Origin: Hyphomicrobiales bacterium | GTDB taxonomy: Bacteria; Pseudomonadota; Alphaproteobacteria; Rhizobiales; Xanthobacteraceae | DNA length: 14,362 nt | Assembly: GCA_017304505.1 (NCBI GenBank) | Contig: JAFKKQ010000361.1 | Span: 1-14,362, forward strand | Direction of reading: 5' to 3' | Part shown: piece after piece, positions 1 to 9,265 of the stretch | How positions within the stretch are numbered: the first letter of the stretch is position 1 | Layout: each line of letters starts with the position of its first letter | Position numbers and translations under genes: made by a program | The notes under the pieces: generated by a model | The model's database searches: none | Seen by the model: the letters and a program-made list of their open reading frames with translations, nothing else | Told to the model about the DNA's origin: nothing

Positions 1-368
1 AGGGAAATGAGCTTCAGAAGCGCGCAGCCAATGGCGATCTTGGCGGCACGATGCGGCTTGGCGCCTATCCCGCTGTACTGGCGCGGGGCAGCAAGGTCGC
101 CAGCATTTACGGCGCCACCGAGATCAGCGAGCGCCACCGTCACCGCTACGAGGTCAACACTGCCTACAAGGACCGCCTGGAACAACACGGCATGCGCTTC
201 TGCGGCATGTCGCCGGACGGCATATTGCCCGAGATCATCGAATACGCCGACCATCCGTGGTTCATCGGCGTACAGTTCCATCCGGAACTGAAGTCGCGGC
301 CGTTCGACCCCCATCCGCTGTTCTCGTCATTTGTCGGAGCGGCGGTGGAGCAGAGCCGGCTGGTGTAG
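1..368 (+). CDS. pyrG: CTP synthase, C-terminal part (gene starts before the window)
   Basis: This is the last ~122 codons of CTP synthase, which aminates UTP to CTP with glutamine and ATP in the cytoplasm. The frame begins at base 3, and the stop is TAG at 366-368. What is seen is the end of the class-I glutamine amidotransferase domain: a [10 protein letters not shown] block, the RHRHRYEVN segment, and near the end [11 protein letters not shown], which holds the His and Glu of the Cys-His-Glu triad. The nucleophile Cys and the N-terminal synthetase domain lie upstream of the window. An internal ATG at 51 is not a start, because conserved CTP synthase sequence precedes it. The gene is followed by a NIPSNAP-type fragment and kdsA on the same strand. 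CTP is also used to activate KDO, so the neighbourhood with kdsA makes metabolic sense (inference). Identification is firm. Confidence 0.96.
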   Translation, partial: GNELQKRAANGDLGGTMRLGAYPAVLARGSKVASIYGATEISERHRHRYEVNTAYKDRLEQHGMRFCGMSPDGILPEIIEYADHPWFIGVQFHPELKSRPFDPHPLFSSFVGAAVEQSRLV

Positions 369-400
369 CTCAGCGGCACAGGGCTTCAGGGGGACAACGC

Positions 401-529
401 ATGATTTACGAGCTTCGCGTATGCTCCGCCATTCCAGGCAAGCTTCCGGCGCTGCTGAAGGATGACCCGCTGATCGCCAACATCAATAGTTCGATCCTGT
501 GGCCCACGACGTTTTCCGCGATCCGCTGA
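401..529 (+). pseudogene. NIPSNAP-family remnant with the middle of the gene missing
   Basis: A 42-codon frame opens at ATG 401, behind a strong Shine-Dalgarno run (GGGGG, 388-392), and stops at TGA 527-529. Its first ~17 residues (MIYELRVCSAIPGKLPALL) match the usual start of NIPSNAP-family proteins, and its last ~20 ([20 protein letters not shown]) match the usual end. Family members are about 100-110 residues, so roughly 60 central residues are absent while the two ends remain in frame. The junction falls near codons 18-20 (about 452-460). NIPSNAP proteins have a ferredoxin-like alpha/beta fold of poorly defined function; this remnant lacks most of it and is probably non-functional. The stop overlaps the ribosome site of kdsA, so translating it could still couple to kdsA. 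The family match is from memory of typical sequences, not from a search. Confidence 0.6.
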
Positions 530-537
530 GGGGTGTT

Positions 538-1395
538 GTGGACGTCGATCTGATCCCCAATGCCAATGTCGAAATTGGTGCCGTACGTTTCGGCAACCGG
601 TTGCCATTGGCGTTGATCGCTGGTCCCTGCGCGCTGGAAAGCCGCGCGCACGCGCTCGAAACCGCGGCCGCACTCAAGGAGATTGCGGCCAGACTCAAGA
701 TCGGGCTGATCTATAAGACCTCGTTCGACAAGGCCAACCGCACGTCGGCAAAGAGCGCGCGCGGCATCGGCCTCGACGATGCGCTGCCGATTTTTGCCGA
801 GATTCGCGACACCCTAAGCCTTCCCGTCCTTACCGACGTGCACGACGCGGGACAGTGCGCCCGTGTTGCCGAGGTTGTCGACGTGCTGCAAATCCCGGCC
901 TTCCTTTGCCGGCAGACCGATCTGCTGATCGCGGCTGCGAAGACCGGCAAGGTTGTCAACGTCAAGAAAGGCCAGTTCCTCGCGCCCTGGGATATGAAGA
1001 ACGTCGTCGCCAAGATTACCGGCGCCGGCAATCGCAATGTGCTGGTGACCGAGCGCGGCGCGTCCTTCGGTTACAACACGCTGGTTTCCGACATGAGGGC
1101 GTTGCCGATCCTCGCGCGCGACACCGGCGCGCCGGTGATCTTCGACGCCACCCATTCGGTGCAGCAGCCGGGCGGGCAGGGGACGTCGTCGGGCGGCGAG
1201 CGGGAGTTCGTGCCGGTGTTGGCACGGGCCGCGGTCGCCGTCGGCGTCGCCGGCGTATTTATTGAAACCCATCCCGATCCCGACAAGGCGCCTTCGGACG
1301 GCCCGAACATGGTGCCGCTCAAGGAGATGGAGGCGTTGCTGCGGCGACTCCAGGACTTCGACAGGATCGCAAAATCCAACGTGATTTCAGGTTGA
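538..1395 (+). CDS. kdsA: 3-deoxy-8-phosphooctulonate synthase (KDO-8-P synthase)
   Basis: The enzyme condenses phosphoenolpyruvate with arabinose-5-phosphate to KDO-8-phosphate, the first committed step towards the KDO of lipopolysaccharide. I chose GTG 538 (285 aa, the usual length), preceded by GAGGGG at 528-533. An in-frame GTG at 499 would add 13 residues but lies inside the NIPSNAP remnant and has no ribosome site. Motifs in order are [10 protein letters not shown] (residues 26-35), [54 protein letters not shown] and [16 protein letters not shown]. The Cys at residue 31 sits where metal-independent enzymes have Asn. With the His of DATHS and the Glu and Asp of the last motif, it predicts the metal-dependent class (family knowledge applied to visible residues). 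The sequence appears intact. Confidence 0.95.
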   Translation: MDVDLIPNANVEIGAVRFGNRLPLALIAGPCALESRAHALETAAALKEIAARLKIGLIYKTSFDKANRTSAKSARGIGLDDALPIFAEIRDTLSLPVLTDVHDAGQCARVAEVVDVLQIPAFLCRQTDLLIAAAKTGKVVNVKKGQFLAPWDMKNVVAKITGAGNRNVLVTERGASFGYNTLVSDMRALPILARDTGAPVIFDATHSVQQPGGQGTSSGGEREFVPVLARAAVAVGVAGVFIETHPDPDKAPSDGPNMVPLKEMEALLRRLQDFDRIAKSNVISG

Positions 1396-1450
1396 ACGAC
1401 CCGCCGCCCGCGCACGGCGGCTCTTATAGCGGTGCCCGGCTTACGCTTCG

Positions 1451-2710
1451 TTGAAGAGGCGGTCGACCCGCAAAGACCTTGCGGCGCGGGCAAAGGCGTT
1501 GTTCAAGGACGTTCCGACAAACCGACGAGCGCAAGCCATCCCGCCCATTTTCAGAATCGTTGCCCTGGTCGTGTTCGCGCAGACACTGTTCACGCGCGCG
1601 GTCGATCCGGTCATTCCGCAGATTGCCGCCGACCTCGGCGTCGACGTCAAAACCGCGGCGCTGCTGTCGACGGCCTTCGCCTTTCCCTTCGCGCTGATTC
1701 AACCTGTGCTGGGCGTGACCGCCGATTTCTTCGGCAAGACCCGGCTGATGAATGTGTCGGTGGCGATTGTTGCTATCACCACGTTGATTTGCGCGGTCGC
1801 ATCGAGCTTTCCGCTGCTGGTCGCCATGCGCATCATAGCCGGACTCGTGGCGGGCGGCGTGTTCCCCGTGGCGATGGCCTTCCTCGGCGATCTCGTCCCG
1901 ATCAACCAGCGCCAGGTCGCGATCGCGCGGCTGCTTGGTGTTGCGCTGACGGCAAACGTGCTTGGCGCCTCGATCGCCGGCGTCATCGGCGACATGTTCG
2001 GCTGGCGCGGCGTGTTCGGCATTCTCGGCGGCTTTGCGCTCACCGTCTCCGTTGTGGCGTGGTTTGCCTTTCGCAAGGTCCCGACTCCGGCGCCACGCCA
2101 GTTCAACCGTGCGACGGTGATCGCCAATTTCCGCGGCATCTTTGCCGATCCGCGAGCGAAGGTCTGTTTCAGTGCCGTGTTTTTCGAAGCGATCTTCATC
2201 CACGGCTTGTTCCCTTATGTGGCGCTCTTGCTGCAAAGCATCGGCGAAACGCGCGCGTCGATCGCGGGGCTGTTGATCGCCTGCTTCGCATTGGGCGGCG
2301 TCGCATACGCCGTCGCGGTGCCGTACCTGGTGCGCAGGGTGCCCGATACCGCGCTGATGCTCACGGGCGGCGCGCTTGCGGGCGGCGGCCTCGTCCTGAT
2401 CGCCATGCACTTTCCTTGGCAGGCGCAGATCGCGGTCTTCACCGTGTTCGGGCTTGGCTTCTATCTGATGCATTCCTGCATCCAGGTGCACGTCACCGAC
2501 TTGTCGCAGACCGCGCGCGGCGCGGCGGCCGCGTTGCATTCGTCTTCGTTCTATTTCGGCCAGGCCATCGGCCCGGTGATCTACGGCATCGGTTTTGCCC
2601 ACGGAGGGCCGGAACCGACCATCCTGTTCGGGGCCGCGGTGGTGCTCACCGTCGGCATCACCTGTTCGCGGCTGCTGCGCCGTCCGGCGCCCAAACCGCC
2701 GGCTGGATAG
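1451..2710 (+). CDS. Major facilitator superfamily transporter, first of a tandem pair
   Basis: A 419-aa inner-membrane protein with about 12 hydrophobic segments in two sets of six, separated by a polar loop near residues 215-235. The MFS motif A is clear between transmembrane helices 2 and 3 (GVTADFFGKTR, residues 88-98), and a typical TM4 segment (RIIAGLVAGGVFPVA) follows. The substrate cannot be read from the sequence; the overall pattern resembles drug or sugar efflux-type MFS permeases. No ATG lies near the 5' end. TTG 1451 gives a basic N-terminal tail of ~30 residues before the first helix; TTG 1499 is an alternative, and neither has a good ribosome site, so the start is uncertain. 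It follows kdsA by 55 nt and precedes a paralogous MFS gene by 56 nt, suggesting co-transcription. Confidence 0.88.
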   Translation: MKRRSTRKDLAARAKALFKDVPTNRRAQAIPPIFRIVALVVFAQTLFTRAVDPVIPQIAADLGVDVKTAALLSTAFAFPFALIQPVLGVTADFFGKTRLMNVSVAIVAITTLICAVASSFPLLVAMRIIAGLVAGGVFPVAMAFLGDLVPINQRQVAIARLLGVALTANVLGASIAGVIGDMFGWRGVFGILGGFALTVSVVAWFAFRKVPTPAPRQFNRATVIANFRGIFADPRAKVCFSAVFFEAIFIHGLFPYVALLLQSIGETRASIAGLLIACFALGGVAYAVAVPYLVRRVPDTALMLTGGALAGGGLVLIAMHFPWQAQIAVFTVFGLGFYLMHSCIQVHVTDLSQTARGAAAALHSSSFYFGQAIGPVIYGIGFAHGGPEPTILFGAAVVLTVGITCSRLLRRPAPKPPAG

Positions 2711-2766
2711 GTGGGTTGCACAAATCGATATTGCAGTGCGAAGGCCGGCACGGTCCAAGGTGCCCC

Positions 2767-3924
2767 ATGAACCGAACCCTCAATATCCTTTGTTTCCTGG
2801 TCTTCAGTTCGGCGTTGAGTGCCCGCGCCATCGATCCGGTGGTCCCCCGCATCGCTGAGGATTTCGGCATCCTGCCGACGACAGCCGCCCTGCTGGCGGC
2901 GGCTTACGCCGCTTACGGGGTGGCGCAGCCGGTCCTCGGCCCGATGGCCGACACGTTCGGCAAGTCCCGCACGATGGTCGTATGCCTTCTGGTGCTGACG
3001 GTGGTGTCGTTCCTCTGCGCCGTCGCGACAAGCTTCTGGCTGCTGTTCGTTCTCCGCATCGTTGCAGGCGCCGCTTGCGGTGGCAGCTTCCCGGTCGGCA
3101 TGGCGCTCATTTCCGATTTTGTACCGCTCGAGCGGCGCCAAGTTGTGATCGGCCGGCTGCTGACCGCGACGATTTCAGGCAATTTGCTTGGCGCCGCAGC
3201 TTCGGGCGTGGTCGCTGATACCATACATTGGCGGGGGATCTTTGTGATCCTGGGCGCGATCAGCTTTGCCGCGCTCGTAATCGGTCATTTCGGTCTCCGG
3301 CATCTGCCGGAAGGCGAGCGACATCCGCTCGACGTTCGTTCCGTGCTCGCACGCAACCGGGCCATCTTCGCGCTTTCCACCGCGCGCATCTGCTACATGA
3401 CCGTCGCCCTCGAAGGATTGTTCCTGTTCGGAATCTTCCCTTACGCGGCGGTAATTCTGCTTAAGGGAGGAGAACCTCGCGCTTCCATCGCGGGCCTGGT
3501 GGTCGCCGCCTTCGCGGTCGGCGGGATGATCTACGCGATTAGCGTCAAGAAGCTGCTGCGTTGGTTCGGACAAAAACAGATCATGTCGGCCGGCGGCGTT
3601 TTCGTCGCAATCGGCCTGTTCGTGGTGGCCGGAGGACCGCCCTGGCCCGTGCAGGCAGCGGCCTTCGCCGCGATGGGGCTCGGTTTCTACATGCTGCACG
3701 CCAGCATCCAGGTTTACGTGACGGAGTTTGCGCCGGCGACGCGCAGTTCGGCCGTGGCGTTTCACACGTTTTCGTTCTTTATCGGCGGAGGCATCAGCCC
3801 CGTCCTTTACGGCGTTGGATTCGACCGGCTGGGCGCACCGGCGACGTTGGCGATTGCCGGCGTCGCGATGGCGATCATCGGCGTCGTCAGCGCGCAATTG
3901 CTGGTCAAGGCCAAGGTGGCGTGA
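2767..3924 (+). CDS. Major facilitator superfamily transporter, second of a tandem pair
   Basis: A 385-aa polytopic membrane protein beginning at ATG 2767, with AAGG a few bases upstream. Motif A is GPMADTFGKSR (residues 58-68). It is a paralogue of the gene before it. Shared blocks at matching places include DPV(I/V)P(Q/R)IA, TAALL, QPVLG, CAVA(S/T)SF, WRG(V/I)F, GEPRAS/GETRASIAGL and GLGFY(L/M)(M/L)H. The long basic N-terminal tail of the first copy is missing. Substrate is unknown. The gene ends 12 nt before the stop of the opposing queF, with no obvious terminator hairpin between them. A longer open frame runs continuously upstream to 1432, but that part is the first transporter read in the wrong frame. 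The conserved motifs and ribosome site put the start at 2767. Confidence 0.9.
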   Translation: MNRTLNILCFLVFSSALSARAIDPVVPRIAEDFGILPTTAALLAAAYAAYGVAQPVLGPMADTFGKSRTMVVCLLVLTVVSFLCAVATSFWLLFVLRIVAGAACGGSFPVGMALISDFVPLERRQVVIGRLLTATISGNLLGAAASGVVADTIHWRGIFVILGAISFAALVIGHFGLRHLPEGERHPLDVRSVLARNRAIFALSTARICYMTVALEGLFLFGIFPYAAVILLKGGEPRASIAGLVVAAFAVGGMIYAISVKKLLRWFGQKQIMSAGGVFVAIGLFVVAGGPPWPVQAAAFAAMGLGFYMLHASIQVYVTEFAPATRSSAVAFHTFSFFIGGGISPVLYGVGFDRLGAPATLAIAGVAMAIIGVVSAQLLVKAKVA

Positions 3925-3936
3925 TCGCGCCGGGGG

Positions 3937-4389
3937 TCAGCCTCGGCCACGGTAGGGCGCGACGCCTTGGTCAGGCACCCAGACGCCCTTGGGCAACTTC
4001 CCAGTCTGCCAGAACACGTCGATGGGAATGCCACCGCGCGGATACCAATAGCCGCCGATCCGAAGCCATTTCGGTTTGAGCAGGGTGGCGATCCGCTTGC
4101 CGATGCCCACTGTGCAGTCTTCATGGAAGGCGCCGTGGTTGCGGAAACTGGCGAGGTAGAGCTTGAGCGATTTGGACTCCAGGAGCCACCGCCCCGGCAC
4201 ATAGTCGATCGTCAGATGGGCGAAATCCGGCTGGCCCGTGATGGGGCAGAGCACCGTGAATTCCGGCGCCGTGAAGCGCGCAACATAATCGGTATCCGAA
4301 TGCGGGTTCGGCACGCGATCAAGCGTGGCCGCCTCCGGCGAGGCGGGCTGCGGCGCCGGGCGGCCGAGTTGAAGCGATTTCTTTACCAT
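3937..4389 (-). CDS. queF: NADPH-dependent 7-cyano-7-deazaguanine reductase
   Basis: QueF reduces the nitrile preQ0 to the amine preQ1 with NADPH, a step in making the queuosine base of tRNA. The protein is 150 aa from ATG 4389, with AGGGTGAG just upstream; an in-frame ATG at 4404 would add five residues. The family signature ESKSLKLY is present. So are the catalytic Cys in [14 protein letters not shown], with its nearby Asp, and [12 protein letters not shown], holding the Glu and His used for substrate and proton handling. The size matches the short, single-domain (B. subtilis-type) form. It is the only clear minus-strand gene inside the window, convergent with the second MFS gene and divergent from eno across 81 nt. 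No preQ1 riboswitch-like pseudoknot was recognised in that leader. Confidence 0.95.
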   Translation of the reverse strand: MVKKSLQLGRPAPQPASPEAATLDRVPNPHSDTDYVARFTAPEFTVLCPITGQPDFAHLTIDYVPGRWLLESKSLKLYLASFRNHGAFHEDCTVGIGKRIATLLKPKWLRIGGYWYPRGGIPIDVFWQTGKLPKGVWVPDQGVAPYRGRG

Positions 4390-4418
4390 CGGCTCACCCT
4401 GCATCGGCGGCGTGGGGC

Positions 4419-5754
<1,336 letters not shown>

Positions 5755-5812
5755 GTTGCGCCCGCCGTCATCGGTAACGCCGCCTTAACGCGGATCGCGG
5801 CATTTTGTCGGG

Positions 5813-6130
5813 ATGGTAACCCGGCGAAAGCTTCGCACTGTCCTGACCACGCTCGGCCTCTACGTCGGCTGTGCACTGGTCATCAGTTATTTCGCGGTCA
5901 ACGCCTACACCGGGAACCACGGCTTGCGGGCGCAGCAGGATCTCGATCATCAATACGCTTCGCTGAGCGCCGAGCTCGCCGATCTCAAGCAGCAGCGAAG
6001 CGAGTGGCAGCACCGGGTCAAACTGCTCAAATCCGAGAGTATCGACCCCGACATGCTCGACGAGCGGGCGCGGGCAATGCTGGACTATCTCGATCCACAC
6101 GAACTGACGCTGATGCTCAAACGGCCGTGA
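5813..6130 (+). CDS. ftsB: Septum formation initiator / FtsB (DivIC) family cell-division protein
   Basis: A 105-aa bitopic membrane protein. A short basic N-terminus (VTRRKLR) is followed by one transmembrane helix at about residues 11-30, then a heptad-like coiled-coil (about 38-70: DLDHQYASLSAELADLKQQR and on), then a short C-terminal part with DPDMLDERARAMLDY. This is the architecture of FtsB/DivIC, which bridges the FtsL-FtsQ divisome complex in the periplasm. Position directly after eno (58-nt gap) is the classical proteobacterial arrangement and supports the call. ATG 5813 is chosen because it gives the expected short cytoplasmic tail; the ribosome site (CGGG) is weak and very close. 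Confidence 0.88.
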   Translation: MVTRRKLRTVLTTLGLYVGCALVISYFAVNAYTGNHGLRAQQDLDHQYASLSAELADLKQQRSEWQHRVKLLKSESIDPDMLDERARAMLDYLDPHELTLMLKRP

Positions 6131-6272
6131 GGGCCAGCCGAAGGCTGTCGCCAACACCGTCGCGGTGGGCAAATCAGCCTTCCCCTTCAAAGGTTTCCGG
6201 GGCCCAAAGCGGCCTGTGTGAGACTGCCGCACACGCTTTCGCCAACCGCCGAATTACGCTATTGAAATGGCG

Positions 6273-6288
6273 GCCGTCGATCGACGGC
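6273..6288. promoter_or_regulatory. Perfect 16-bp palindrome in the pdhA leader (possible operator)
   Basis: GCCGTCGATCGACGGC reads identically on both strands and ends 19 nt before the pdhA start codon. It sits in the longest non-coding gap of the window (6131-6307, 177 nt), where a promoter for the pdh cluster would be expected. Two fully matched half-sites suit a dimeric regulator, but no regulator gene is present here and I do not recognise the motif. The transcript could also fold into an 8-bp hairpin close to the ribosome site (GAGGAGA, 6299-6305). The rest of the gap holds only weak short stems, such as CAGCC-GAA-GGCTG at 6135-6147, with no T tract. Confidence 0.4.
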
Positions 6289-6307
6289 GACTTGCCCGAG
6301 GAGAGTC

Positions 6308-7361
6308 ATGGCCGTCGCCAAGAATACGGCGCAACCCAATGTTGCGCGCCGCCCGCCCAACGACACGGCGGACAATGGCAAGGCAGGTTCCGGCCCAGGG
6401 GCCACCGCGGTCGCCGACCTGGGCAAGGCCCAGGAGCTGGCCGCTTACCGCGACATGCTGCTGATCCGCCGCTTTGAGGAAAAGGCCGGCCAGATGTACG
6501 GCATGGGCCTGATCGGCGGCTTCTGCCACCTCTACATCGGCCAGGAAGCCGTGGTGGTCGGCATGCAGATGGCGCTCAAGGATGGCGACGCCGTGATTAC
6601 CGGCTATCGCGACCACGGTCACATGCTGGCTTGCGGAATGGACCCCAAGGGCGTGATGGCGGAGTTGACCGGCCGCAGCCAGGGCTATTCCCGTGGCAAG
6701 GGCGGCTCGATGCACATGTTTTCGGCCGAGAAGGGCTTCTACGGTGGTCACGGCATCGTCGGCGCCCAGGTGCCGATCGGCACCGGTCTGGCGTTCGCCA
6801 GCAAGTATCGCGGCAAGGACAATGTCTCGCTGACCTATTTCGGCGATGGCGCCGCCAACCAGGGCCAGGTCTACGAAAGCGCTCTGGTCTTTGCCGGTGA
6901 TCTACATCATCGAAAACAACCAGTATGCGATGGGCACGTCACTCAAGCGCGCCTCCGCCACAACCGACCTCTATCAGCGCGGCTCGGCGCATGGCATCCC
7001 CGGCGAGCGGGTGGATGGAATGGACGTGCGGGCAGTGAAGGCTGCCGGCGACCGTGCCGTGAAATGGTGCCGCGACGGCAACGGCCCGATCATTCTGGAG
7101 ATGCTGACCTACCGCTACCGCGGCCATTCGATGTCCGATCCCGCGAAATACCGCACACGCGAGGAGGTCGAGAAGGTGCGTAGCGAGCACGACCCGATCG
7201 AGCAGGTGCGGCTGCGCTTGATTCAGAACAAATGGGCCAGCGAAGAAGAATTGAAAAAGGTCGACGCCAAGGTGCGCCAGACCGTCAATGAGGCTGCCGA
7301 GTTCGCGACCAATACTCCCGAGCCCGACCCGTCGGAGCTCTACACCGATATATACGCCTGA
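6308..7361 (+). pseudogene. pdhA: Pyruvate dehydrogenase E1 component, alpha subunit, frameshifted
   Basis: E1-alpha binds thiamine diphosphate with E1-beta and decarboxylates pyruvate. ATG 6308 follows the strong site GAGGAGA. Frame 1 runs from RDMLLIRRFEEKAGQMYGMG through GGKGGSMHMF and GGHGIVGAQ to the diphosphate motif GDGAANQG (residues 179-186), ending VYES at 191. Sequence after 6880 is aberrant in that frame but continues as E1-alpha two bases back (ALWSLPVIYIIENNQYAMG) through YRYRGHSMSDPAKYRTREE to TAA-type end TDIYA at 7361. Between VYES and ALW, family members have FNMA or similar. Restoring about 14 nt makes the span 1068 nt (355 aa), a normal length. The lesion therefore lies inside the GDG...NN motif. 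As written, the product would stop at 7183 with ~100 foreign residues and could not work. An assembly error is a live alternative. Confidence 0.92.
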
Positions 7362-7387
7362 CTGGTGCGTTGAGGGATTGTCGTTCG

Positions 7388-8791
7388 ATGCCAATTCAAG
7401 TGCTGATGCCCGCCCTCTCGCCCACGATGGAGAAGGGTAACCTCGCCAAATGGCTCAAACGCGAGGGCGACCCGGTGAAGTCCGGCGATGTGATCGCCGA
7501 GATCGAAACCGACAAGGCAACGATGGAAGTTGAAGCGGTCGACGAAGGCACGCTTGGCAAAATCCTCATCCCCGAAGGCACCGCCGATGTCGCGGTGAAC
7601 ACGCCGATTGCGGTGATCTTGAGCGACGGCGAGGATGCATCGGCTGCCGCCTCCGCCGCGCAGCCGGCGCGGCAGCAGAAGTCAGCAGAGTCGCCAGCCG
7701 CGAAGCCGGCCCAAGCGCCAACGCAGGCGCCCGCCGCCGAGCCGAAAACGAGCGTCGCCCCGCCGCAACAGCAAGCCCCGCCCGAGCCGGATGTGCCGGA
7801 AGGCACCGAGATGGTGACCATGACGGTGCGCGAGGCGCTGCGCGACGCGATGGCCGAGGAGATGCGGCGCGATCCTGACGTGTTTGTCATGGGCGAGGAG
7901 GTCGCGGAGTATCAGGGCGCCTACAAGGTCACGCAGGGCCTGCTTCAGGAGTTCGGTGCCGAGCGTGTGGTCGACACGCCCATTACCGAGCATGGCTTTG
8001 CCGGCCTCGGCGTCGGTGCTGCGTTGGCGGGCCTCAAGCCCATTGTCGAGTTCATGACCTTCAACTTCGCCATGCAGGCGATGGATCAACTTATCAATTC
8101 GGCGGCCAAGACCCGCTATATGTCGGGAGGCCAGATCGGCTCGTCGATCGTCTTCCGCGGACCGAACGGTGCCGCCGCGCGCGTCGCCGCTCAGCACAGC
8201 CAGGACTTCTCCGCCTGGTATTCGCACATTCCCGGCCTCAAGGTCGTCGCGCCCTACACCGCCGCCGACGCCAAGGGTTTGCTCAAGGCTGCGATCCGCG
8301 ATCCCAATCCGGTGATCTTCCTCGAGAACGAAATCCTTTACGGCCATAGCTTCCCGGTGCCGAAACTCGACGATTTCGTGCTGCCGATCGGCAAAGCGCG
8401 GATCGCGCGTGCCGGAAAAGACGTCACCATCGTTTCGTTCTCGATGGGCATGACTTACGCACTCAAGGCCGCGGATGAACTGGCCCAGGAGGGCATCGAC
8501 GCCGAGGTTGTCGACCTGCGCACCCTGCGGCCGATGGACACCGAAACCATTGTCGACTCGGTGAAGAAGACCGGCCGCATCGTGACCGTCGAGGAAGGCT
8601 GGCCGCAGAGCGGTATTGGCGCAGAGATCGCCGCGCGTGTCATCGAGCATGCCTTTGACTATCTCGATGCGCCGGTGACGCGCGTTTCGGGCAAGGACGT
8701 GCCGATGCCCTATGCCGCCAACCTGGAAAAGCTTGCGCTGCCGACCGTGGCCGAGGTGGTCGAGGCGGCAAAAGCCGTCTGCTACCGGTAA
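7388..8791 (+). CDS. pdhB: Pyruvate dehydrogenase E1 component, beta subunit, with N-terminal lipoyl domain
   Basis: E1-beta completes the thiamine-dependent active site with E1-alpha. ATG 7388 (467 aa) is chosen because the lipoyl domain starts [24 protein letters not shown] lies at 7372-7377. Residues 1-83 form a lipoyl domain with the lipoylated Lys43 in [11 protein letters not shown]. Residues ~84-137 are an Ala/Pro/Gln linker. From ~138 the transketolase-like pyrimidine-binding domain follows ([64 protein letters not shown]), then the C-terminal transketolase domain ([35 protein letters not shown]). A lipoyl domain fused to E1-beta is known in several alphaproteobacteria. The gene follows pdhA by 26 nt and appears intact. 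Confidence 0.97.
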   Translation: MPIQVLMPALSPTMEKGNLAKWLKREGDPVKSGDVIAEIETDKATMEVEAVDEGTLGKILIPEGTADVAVNTPIAVILSDGEDASAAASAAQPARQQKSAESPAAKPAQAPTQAPAAEPKTSVAPPQQQAPPEPDVPEGTEMVTMTVREALRDAMAEEMRRDPDVFVMGEEVAEYQGAYKVTQGLLQEFGAERVVDTPITEHGFAGLGVGAALAGLKPIVEFMTFNFAMQAMDQLINSAAKTRYMSGGQIGSSIVFRGPNGAAARVAAQHSQDFSAWYSHIPGLKVVAPYTAADAKGLLKAAIRDPNPVIFLENEILYGHSFPVPKLDDFVLPIGKARIARAGKDVTIVSFSMGMTYALKAADELAQEGIDAEVVDLRTLRPMDTETIVDSVKKTGRIVTVEEGWPQSGIGAEIAARVIEHAFDYLDAPVTRVSGKDVPMPYAANLEKLALPTVAEVVEAAKAVCYR

Positions 8792-8797
8792 TGGCTC

Positions 8798-9253
8798 ATG
8801 GCGCGACGTAACATCCAAGGGAAAGCGCAAGACAACGACGACCCCCGTGCCTACCAGGCGCTTGCGCTGCCCGAGCAGGCATTGGAGCGGGGCGGCACGG
8901 AAATCCTGCGGCTTGGCGTCATCGACAGCGAGCTCTATGTCGCAGCGCTGCCGGCTTTCGAGGCGCCGGCGCGGTGGGGCGAGGTTTTGGCCGAGGTCGC
9001 GCGGCGTCTCGCCGCGATCTACGCCGTGCAGAAACCCGGCTTGAGCAGGAAGGACGCCACTGTCGAAATCGTCGAGGCGTTTGCCGCCGAGATGGGCGCG
9101 CAGCCCGTAAACGGCACCGAGACCGGTGCCGGATCGCGTGCCAAGCTGCGTACCAAGCCGCGTGCCACGACCAATGCCAAGACCAATGCCAAGACCAAAT
9201 CGCGCGGTGGCGCCAAGAAAGCCGCGCGCTCCGCAAAACGAAAAACACGCTGA
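8798..9253 (+). CDS. DUF5076-type protein with a long Lys/Arg-rich tail
   Basis: A 151-aa protein of unknown function starting at ATG 8798, only 6 nt after pdhB and 12 nt before pdhC, so it is surely in the same operon. Residues ~14-100 (DDPRAYQALALPEQALERGG, then a region ending in a WGEVLAEVARRLAAIYAV helix) resemble the DUF5076 proteins found in this position in related bacteria. Residues 114-151 are a low-complexity tail with 16 Lys/Arg in 38 and no acidic residue, built of TNAK, AKKAA and AKRK-like units reminiscent of histone H1 or AlgP-type tails. No catalytic motif is visible. The location hints at a role in PDH assembly or regulation, but this is only context. Family assignment rests on remembered sequences. 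Confidence 0.8.
   Translation: MARRNIQGKAQDNDDPRAYQALALPEQALERGGTEILRLGVIDSELYVAALPAFEAPARWGEVLAEVARRLAAIYAVQKPGLSRKDATVEIVEAFAAEMGAQPVNGTETGAGSRAKLRTKPRATTNAKTNAKTKSRGGAKKAARSAKRKTR
9169..9198 (+). repeat. 12-bp tandem repeat, 2.5 copies
   Basis: The unit GACCAATGCCAA occurs at 9169-9180 and 9181-9192, with a half copy at 9193-9198. It lies within the basic tail of the DUF5076-type gene and encodes TNAK-TNAK-TK. Because the unit is a multiple of three, changes in copy number would lengthen or shorten the tail without breaking the frame. Confidence 0.85.
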
Positions 9254-9265
9254 AAGAGTGGGCCT

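Noticed and set aside
1424..2758. A 444-codon minus-strand open frame opposite the first MFS gene
   Set aside because: Same shadow effect; low-complexity His/Arg/Asp/Gln composition and no family features.
1432..2766. An open frame running 445 codons before and into the second MFS gene, as if one 830-residue protein
   Set aside because: The first part is the first MFS gene read out of frame; it is Arg/Pro-rich with no domains, while the correct frame shows clear transporter motifs.
6870..6905. Programmed ribosomal frameshifting in pdhA
   Set aside because: There is no slippery heptamer or following structure, and conserved residues are missing at the junction, which a shift in reading would not explain.
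9121..9250. CRISPR-like repeats in the 3' part of the DUF5076 gene
   Set aside because: The repeats are 12-bp, directly adjacent with no spacers, and explained by the coding of a Lys-rich tail.
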